DNA of 64,000 nt, taken from the NCBI RefSeq assembly GCF_001644645.1, contig NZ_CP011390.1, positions 3,468,001 to 3,532,000 of the forward strand, in the 5' to 3' direction. Under the pieces are notes generated by a model, which had not been told where the DNA came from, searched no databases, and was given only the letters and a program-made list of their open reading frames with translations. Position numbers and translations under genes: made by a program. Positions within the stretch are counted from its first letter, which is position 1; each line of letters starts with the position of its first letter. Positions 59,401-64,000 of this stretch are shown here, one piece after another. This stretch comes from Flavisolibacter tropicus. GTDB lineage: Bacteria > Bacteroidota > Bacteroidia > Chitinophagales > Chitinophagaceae.

Positions 59401-59938
59401 GAACTACTATTATGAAACGGAGAACCCGTATCATGATAAGAAGCTGCAATACTTTACACCGTATAGCGAGCTGGCCCAAAAAACCCGTCGCCGCGCTACC
59501 TGGTTCATGCCGGAGGAGCACGTGTTTCAAAAGCACGCCAAGAACATGAAGAAGCTGGTAGAGGCCGATGCTTTAGCCGGCATTGGTAGCCATGGTCAAT
59601 TGCAAGGTTTGGGTTACCATTGGGAAGTATGGTCTATGCAAAGTGGTGGTATGCGAAACCACGATGCGCTGAAAGTAGCTACCATCCTAGGTGCAAGAGC
59701 ACTGGGACTTGATGGCGACCTGGGTAGTGTTGAAGCCGGCAAACTGGCCGATCTGATCATCATGGATAAGAACCCATTGGAGAACATTCGTAATACCAAT
59801 ACAATACAGTTTGTAATGAAGAATGGTCGCCTGTACGATGGCAATACGGCTGATGAGGTATATCCGGCTTCACGTAAACTGGATAGAAGAGAGTGGAAAG
59901 AAGACAAGCCTACGGTGAATACGGGAGTGGAGGATTAG
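56441..59938 (+). CDS. Periplasmic amidohydrolase with TolB-like beta-propeller
   Basis: The 1165-residue protein has a signal peptide (MRKLLAAALGSGLAVAAWGQ). Residues about 50-690 contain PD40/TolB-type propeller repeats (SPDGKTLLFDLMGDIYTVPITGG, SPDGKRILFISDRSG, WTPDGEYIVYSKG). A charged, Lys/Asp-rich linker with repeated KDST and KK (about 670-735) follows, then an amidohydrolase domain (about 745-1140) with the metal motif GFVDVHAHMW (H811, H813), HEHAIP, and GSHGQLQGLG. Such PD40-amidohydrolase fusions in Bacteroidota are taken to be imidazolonepropionase/prolidase-like exported enzymes; the substrate is unknown. Confidence 0.9.
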   Translation: MRKLLAAALGSGLAVAAWGQAIPVPPSPETLPKDSFVFTKFKDLPLKPNRTINLKTSEGTWTSVDISPDGKTLLFDLMGDIYTVPITGGQATAVTTGIAFDVRPRFSPDGKRILFISDRSGSDNLWYIDREKKDTVQLTKESNQDFPGAAWTPDGEYIVYSKGRRIPQLFMIHKNGGGGIQLIDGPVGMKTIDPAVGADGRFVYFSRRFGSWNYNAQLPQYEIGVYDRENAKTTTITSRYGSAFTPVLSADGKWMVYGSRYEDKTGLVLRNLQSGEEKWLAYPVQRDDQESIATMGVLPAMAFTPDSKEVMASYGGKIYRIPVDGGKPTEVAYEVNAALEIGPSVVFKYPIKDTTRALVTQIRDAVPSPDGKRLAFTALDRLYVMDYPKGTPVRVTTNEFTEANPAWSPDGQYIVFSTWKDDGGHLYRVNTKGKPVVQKLTSEPGLYQTPVYTNSGDKIVFVRNNNERFRESVSPFVDGAEDEIGWIPANGGKVTIIDRARDRYNPHFVKGEDSRIYLNTYGNLVSIKWDGSDEKTIAKVTGITTYGTIKYVNGRPAPDGACILVDDQHDDAKEVNPPSPAANIRMSPTGNRALAQVNNEIYVVTIPKAGKTANISLADAGSAQFPARKLTELGGEFPTWDNDGKRIHWSLGRSHWVYDVDKAQAFDDSLRIAKRDKERRTADSLARVKADTTAKNGLADIKKDGLPKDSTAAKDSTLAKKTEKKEDPAYKGEESEITLYYDRDMPKGSILLSGGRVITMKGDEVLEDADVLIVDNRIKAIGKKGTLTVPAGAKVMDMKGKTITPGFVDVHAHMWPQWGIHKNDVWIYAANLAYGVTTTRDPQTATTDVLTYSDMVDAGKITGPRIFSTGPGVGFWAYNVKDSAQAESILRQYSKYYNTKYIKMYLTGNRKQRQWIINAAAHQGLMPTTEGGLDFKLNMTNLIDGYPGHEHAIPIYPLYNDVVKTIAATKMAVTPTLLVSYGGPWAENYYYETENPYHDKKLQYFTPYSELAQKTRRRATWFMPEEHVFQKHAKNMKKLVEADALAGIGSHGQLQGLGYHWEVWSMQSGGMRNHDALKVATILGARALGLDGDLGSVEAGKLADLIIMDKNPLENIRNTNTIQFVMKNGRLYDGNTADEVYPASRKLDRREWKEDKPTVNTGVED

Positions 59939-60449
59939 GGGGTGAGTGGTGAATGGTGAGAAGAGAGCTACACGCTGCACGCTGCAAGCGAAACAGCCGT
60001 GGGAAAGGAATATTGAACATGGAACAAGGAATGATGAATGAAGAAGGGAGGAAATGTTCAATGCTCAATTTTCAATGATCAAGGTACAAGGAAGGAAGAA
60101 TGAAGAAGAGAATTAGCTGATTAGCTGATGGAATGGGAATCTGGGAGCGGCGAGAAGAAGTCGACAGACGACAGTCCACAGAAGGAAAGACAGTGGTGAA
60201 TGGTCAATGGTGAGAAGAGAGCTGCACGCTACACGCTGCACGCTGCAAGCGAAACAGCCGTGGGGTGAGTGGTGAGTAGTGAGTGGTGAGTGATGAGAAG
60301 CTAGAAACACTGATTTTATTAAACAACTTTAAACATTCAACCTTAAACCAACTAAAAAGCCGCCTGATATTAGGCGGCTTTTTTTATGTAGGGTGTTGAA
60401 ACCGAGTTGTAGGTCTACCCTGTTATTCTTTTAATAGAAGTATTATTCT
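59939..60449. repeat. Intergenic block: S, A, B, C, L, S, A, S, terminator
   Basis: S (59941-59960), A (59965-60000), B (60008-60035), C (60055-60082), L (60160-60190), S, A (60220-60262), S (60266-60298). A 55-bp unique part and a terminator hairpin (60354-60387) follow. No K hairpin is present. Confidence 0.7.
60354..60387. terminator. Intrinsic terminator
   Basis: AAAAAGCCGCCT pairs with AGGCGGCTTTTT across six bases. It lies between the convergent ends at 59938 and 60450 and can serve both directions. Confidence 0.85.
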
Positions 60450-60701
60450 TTACTCACTGAACAGGGCATCGATATTAATGGCTTTCAGGTAGGGCTCCAA
60501 GGGAGCGGTATCTTTAAAAGACGTCACTTTCAGAATAACGTTGAAATGCTGGTGGCGGGTTACTTCGATATAGTAATCTTCCAGTTGATAGAGTTGAATA
60601 CAATGAAAACTCTCGAATCGTTCGGCCAGCAAGGTGCCATTATTCCAGGCAGTATCAGCTTGTTCTAATTCTTCGAGTGTATTGAAGTTGCGGTAGTTCA
60701 T
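60450..60701 (-). CDS. Small orphan protein, LEPYL family (paralogue 3)
   Basis: The 83-residue protein contains GTLLAERFESFHCIQLYQLEDYYIEV and the end APLEPYLKAINIDALFSE. With the proteins at 43603-43878 and 50212-50463 it forms one family: G-x-x-[LI]-[AG]-x-R, L-[YF]-Q, Y-[VI]-E and LEPYL-x-x-I-[ND]-I at the same spacing. It is predicted alpha/beta and cytoplasmic. The function is unknown. All three copies are single genes on the minus strand. Confidence 0.75.
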   Translation of the reverse strand: MNYRNFNTLEELEQADTAWNNGTLLAERFESFHCIQLYQLEDYYIEVTRHQHFNVILKVTSFKDTAPLEPYLKAINIDALFSE

Positions 60702-62453
60702 AACACGGTTGCTCTAAAAGATAGACAGTCAAATTTGCAACAGGTTTACTCCACTACAAAGTTATTTAGATAAAAGCGGGAAATCCATAGTTTGTCGCCC
60801 CTAATTCTACTACGAAGGCCAGCAGACACCCCCAGCCCCTAAAGGGGAGGGCAGCGCTCTATTTGGTTTCACGCAGAGACGCGGAGAACGCTGGGTGCGC
60901 CTTTGGCGTGGAGAGGGAGGAACCACGGAGACAGGGGGACAGGGAGAGGCACAGAGGGAATTGTCTGAACCGGGATTTGGGGAGATTAAGGGATTAAGGA
61001 GAAATGGCGGATTTGGGTTGATAGGTTAACAAGTTGAAAAGTTGATAAGAAGGAATTGGGGAAGAGAGGAATGTTCAATGCTCAATTTTCAATGATCAAA
61101 GTACAAGGGAAGGAATATCGAACAAGGAACAAGGAATGATGAAGGAAGAAGGGAGGGAAAATTCGAAAGGGGAAATGCGAAAGGCGAAAGGAAGAAAGAA
61201 GGAATGTTCAATGCTCAACGCTCAATAATCAATGATTAGGTGGGTGCCCGCAGATGGCGCAGATAAACGTGGAGGGAAGGAAATATCGAACAAGGAACAA
61301 GGAAGGATGAAGGAAGAAGTAGCGGAAATGTTCAATGCTCAATGCTCAAGGCACAAGGAAGAATGAGTGATGAATGATGAGTGATGAGAGGAGGAAGGGA
61401 AAGGACGCAGCGAAAGGGAGGACTGCGGATAGACAGGATCTGTAATGGATTAACAGGATATAGTACATAGCATGTTTACTTGAGGAAGAGAGCCAATAAT
61501 TTGGATTTTCTTCATCAGCTAAATTCATTTAGAATCTGCGGCTTAAGCGGTCAAAAAAGAAAAGAGGTTGAACGTTAGTCCGACCTCTTTTGTTCCAAAA
61601 GAAAAACCAATATTTAAAACCACTAATTCACATCACTGGCTTCTCAACTTATTTGATACATCTCTTTTTTTTATGGTTATTGGTTCACGCTTCGAGATGC
61701 TCAGTGTTTGAGTAAGCTAACCACAACCAATTAATAAACGAATAGTGTACCAATTTTATTTTAAAGCTCAAAAGCCTGCGCCCACAGCGGATTTCAACAG
61801 TTTTACCTCCGGCTCAGCTCCCCAATTTGTTGCTAATTTTTCCACTCACACCTGGGTAACTGAGCGGTGAGAATGGTTCTGCCATGGCCGAATGTCCATA
61901 GGTATTTACCTATCTCTATTTTTTTAGAGGGACCGTGGATTGTTTGGATTAGTAGGATTAACAGGATTAGAGGTTTCTAGTTCTAAGTGTTCCTACTGAA
62001 TGTTTCTTTTCCCCTTTTTTCCTTGATGGACCACAGATTAATAGGATTCTTATTAGGATTTGTAGGATGAGAGACTGTTAATTCTTAGTGTTCTTTCTTA
62101 CCCTTGCTTTTCCCCTTTTTTTCATCAAGGAAAAAAGGGGAGCAAAAAAATCAATCCCGAAGTGTCGGGACAGCCCAAACCGCTCCGCGCGTTGGGCCGG
62201 CCAGCGCACAGCATCACTCCCATATATTGGTTATTGTTTAGGATAGGCAAGTCGTTTTGAGTGTGTCTTTCCCAACGCTGGGTGCAGGGAGCAAAGGTAG
62301 ATATTGCTGCTGGTGGCAGCTACTGCAGGCGCTGGAACACCCAAAGAAAATTAGTGAGAGCGGATGACGGATATACATACTGTTACACTTCTATTGTAAC
62401 AGTATGGTATCAGTAGTCTTATTGAGTCGGCCTGCATCTTGAATTTGTTACTA
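60702..62453. repeat. Largest non-coding stretch of the window (about 1750 bp)
   Basis: First part: J (60829-60850), GCGCCTTTGGCGTGGAGAGG, E (60918-60955), H (60963-61000), D (61016-61050), C (61070-61098), B (61113-61145), G (61157-61190), C (61202-61235), B (61264-61290), GATGAATGATGAGTGATGAG. A hairpin AAAGAGGT/ACCTCTTT lies at 61560-61592. From 61600 to 61930 I see only unique AT-rich sequence without a credible gene. GGATTAGTAGGATTAACAGG units follow (61945-61965 and 62040-62070), and then the structured repeat copy 2 (62112-62334). Confidence 0.7.
62112..62334. repeat. Structured dispersed repeat, copy 2
   Basis: This is the counterpart of 29224-29447. The first stem is CCCCTTTTTTT with AAAAAAGGGG (62112-62140), the second CCCGA with TCGGG (62156-62169), and the GCGCGTTGGGCCGGCCAGCGC segment and TCCCAACGCTGGG follow. 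AGGCGCTG at 62327-62334 has no insertion. The first stem differs from copy 1 at paired positions. Confidence 0.7.
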
Positions 62454-62485
62454 TAAAAAAGGCAGCACTATAATGTGCTGCCTTG
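62454..62485 (-). terminator. Intrinsic terminator of the last gene
   Basis: On the minus strand AGGCAGCAC pairs with GTGCTGCCT (6-base loop) and T6 follows, 28 bp after the stop at 62513. Confidence 0.9.
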
Positions 62486-62512
62486 CAAAAGAATAAATAC
62501 TACCGGCTTCGG

Positions 62513-64000
62513 TTATTGCTTAACCAGCTTCAGGGTTTGCTTTTCTTTTCCTTGACGCACTTCCAGGAAATACGTACCGGGGCGATAGGCCTGTCCGATA
62601 CGCATCACGCCATTAGAAGCTACACCATGTTTTACCTCCAACACCTTACCATCAGCATTCGTGACAATAAGCGTAATAACTTCTGCTTTATCACTACGCA
62701 TCTGGATCAGGAACTGATCGGATGTAGGATTAGGCGAGGCCGTTACCGTCAGGCTGCTTACAGGAACTTCTTCCTGCTCCACTGCTTTTGTACGGGCAGA
62801 AGTGATAGCAGACTGATCGTGTGGAACAGTTACCGTTACATCCTGACTGGATGTGTTACCTGCCGCATCTTTGGCGGTAATGGTAATCGTATAAACGCGG
62901 CCATCACCATTGCCCAGGCGCTCTGCTTTCAATTGTACATGATGTTCATCTATAATGATCCAATCAGGGTCTTTTTTGCCATTGCCATTCTTCGTTTCAT
63001 TGCTGCTGACAGACAAGGTAGCTGTTGCCGCACTGCAATTATCCGTTAGGGTATAAAGCACCGTTACATCGCGCAGCTTATGGTTAGGCGACCATAATAC
63101 GGCAGGATCAGCGCTTACTTCACTGATCACCGGAGCCGTTACATCTTGTGTAGTTACGGTAAAGTTGTAGCTGGCCGATTTTCCAGATGCATCGGTAGCT
63201 GTCAACGTGATGGTATGATTGCCAGTACCTGTCAGAGGTGAGCCTGCAGCTGGTGATTGTGTTACTGTAATTTGTTCTACAGTAGAAACATCATCACTAA
63301 CAATAGCCTGGCTTCTGTAATCAGGCACCGCTACACCACAAGTAGCATCCAGATCCAGGGTTTGATTAGCCGGACCAGTGATCGTTGGTGGTGCATAATC
63401 GGTAACATTCGATGGCGTGCTTTCATTTTGGTGGCGATCTAAAGATGTTACGGTATAATAATAGGTTTTACCTGCAGCCGCTGTAGCATCGGTATAGGTA
63501 GCAACGTCCGTATTTGTAATAGCCAACAGGTTATCAGCACCGGAAATATCAATTACCGGGCTTTCAGAGCGGTAAATGGCAAACTGTCTTACTCTATCCA
63601 TTTCATTGCCGTTAGCAGCCGGCTTTGTCCAGGTTAGTGTATAGGCATTGCCTTGCTTTGTGGCTTCTAAAGCCGATGGAGCAGCTGGCGGCGTGTTGTC
63701 TTTCCATGGCATGGTAGGCATCAGCGCTGGCTTTTGATAGAGGTTCAGGCGAATGGAGTCGCAGAACTTCAACGTATTGTTTCTTAAGAAGGTACTGCGG
63801 AAGAAAATACCGCCATATACGTTTGGATAGGTTCTATTCAGGCGCACCTGGTTAGGTATTTCACTGGGGTTTTGCCAGGCACCGGCTTCACCAACACGGT
63901 AAGCGGCCATACCTATGTAAATATGACGTCCGTTTGCATTGTTGTTCCACCAGGGTACAATTACCTGGTAGTCGGCCGTGGGGTAAAAACCAATGTTCCA
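62513..64000 (-). CDS. Family-10-like glycosidase with FN3/HYR domains and T9SS sorting domain (5' end outside the window)
   Basis: The frame is open to the right edge, so the N-terminus is missing; the Met at 63910 is internal. The first ~75 visible residues (NIGFYPTADYQVIVPWWNNNANGRHIYIGMAAYRVGE...LYQKPALMPTMPWKDN) match the C-terminal part of the GHL10/DUF187 'family 10 glycosylhydrolase' group. Next come a fibronectin type III domain (APSALEATKQGNAYTLTWTKP...SNVTDY), two HYR-like domains (ITGPANQTLDLDATCGVAVPDY..., VSADPAVLWSPNHKLRDVTVLY) and a T9SS type A sorting domain (VTASPNPTSDQFLIQMRSDKAEVITLIVTNADGKVLEVKHG...TLKLVKQ). It is predicted to be exported and anchored at the cell surface. 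Confidence 0.88.
   Translation of the reverse strand, partial: WNIGFYPTADYQVIVPWWNNNANGRHIYIGMAAYRVGEAGAWQNPSEIPNQVRLNRTYPNVYGGIFFRSTFLRNNTLKFCDSIRLNLYQKPALMPTMPWKDNTPPAAPSALEATKQGNAYTLTWTKPAANGNEMDRVRQFAIYRSESPVIDISGADNLLAITNTDVATYTDATAAAGKTYYYTVTSLDRHQNESTPSNVTDYAPPTITGPANQTLDLDATCGVAVPDYRSQAIVSDDVSTVEQITVTQSPAAGSPLTGTGNHTITLTATDASGKSASYNFTVTTQDVTAPVISEVSADPAVLWSPNHKLRDVTVLYTLTDNCSAATATLSVSSNETKNGNGKKDPDWIIIDEHHVQLKAERLGNGDGRVYTITITAKDAAGNTSSQDVTVTVPHDQSAITSARTKAVEQEEVPVSSLTVTASPNPTSDQFLIQMRSDKAEVITLIVTNADGKVLEVKHGVASNGVMRIGQAYRPGTYFLEVRQGKEKQTLKLVKQ

Noticed and set aside
1..64000. Complete insertion sequence or prophage
   Set aside because: No transposase, integrase, terminase, capsid or portal gene was found; the small DUF4248-like locus alone is not enough.

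Overview
The window looks like a chromosomal segment of a Bacteroidota bacterium, most likely family Chitinophagaceae. The signs are two type IX secretion C-terminal sorting domains, a SusC/RagA-type plug domain, DUF2911, TAnnTTTG-like promoter boxes, no visible Shine-Dalgarno pattern, and DUF4248-like and Crp/Fnr-type small regulators. I see no rRNA, tRNA, complete insertion sequence, phage or CRISPR.

Layout. 1-4172: oxidative and non-oxidative pentose phosphate genes on the minus strand (tkt, rpiB, gnd, start of zwf). 4535-7860: an NADPH:FMN reductase-like flavoprotein and a large outer-membrane protein. 8196-13595: a minus-strand electrophile/quinone-stress cluster (Crp/Fnr regulator, YceI, two MhqO-type dioxygenases, OsmC, MhqD-type esterase, cupin, pirin). 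A near-perfect Crp-type operator lies between the regulator and the rest. 13924-28611: ordinary single genes (RRM protein, ankyrin protein, AI-2E-type permease, GH16, L,D-transpeptidase, DUF2911/TPR and others). 28787-30500 and 39690-40661: two loci of small DUF4248-like, membrane and 250-aa proteins, tied together by a shared upstream array of 10-bp repeats. 30988-62512: gene-poor, with single genes separated by 300-1800 bp of repeats. 62513-64000: the 3' part of a family-10-like glycosidase with a sorting domain.

The most unusual property is the intergenic DNA. Short degenerate modules recur many times. The names used below are: A (runs of CGCTGCAAGC or CGCTACACGC ending AAACAGCC), E (GGAACCACAGAGACAGGGGG), H (CTGAACCGGGATTTGGGGAG), W (ATGGCTGATGTGAGGATGGC), D (GTTGACAGGTTAACAAGTTG), B (AATATTGAACAAGGAACAAG), C (GTTCAATGCTCAATTTTCAA), F (TTTCACGCAAAGACGCAAAG), G (AATTCGAAAGGGGAAATTCG), S (GGTGAGTGGTGAGTGG), L (GTCCACGGTCAACAGACGAC), J (CCCCTAAAGGGG with flanking TCCTCCCGAAGGGAGGA) and K (hairpin GCACTCC/GGAGTGC with A and T tracts). 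They tend to follow the order A-E-H-W-D-B-G-C-F. Their polarity flips at the K hairpin: purine-rich on the left, their reverse complements on the right, whatever the direction of the flanking genes.

Other points of interest are a ~220-bp structured repeat present twice, with a compensatory stem change and a 54-bp insertion in one copy; a duplicated candidate small RNA; a YccF/phosphodiester-glycosidase fusion; a kinase-like motif in an outer-membrane protein; three paralogous ~85-aa orphan proteins; and a decayed AlbA_2-type gene.

All calls were made by reading the sequence. No database or folding program was run.
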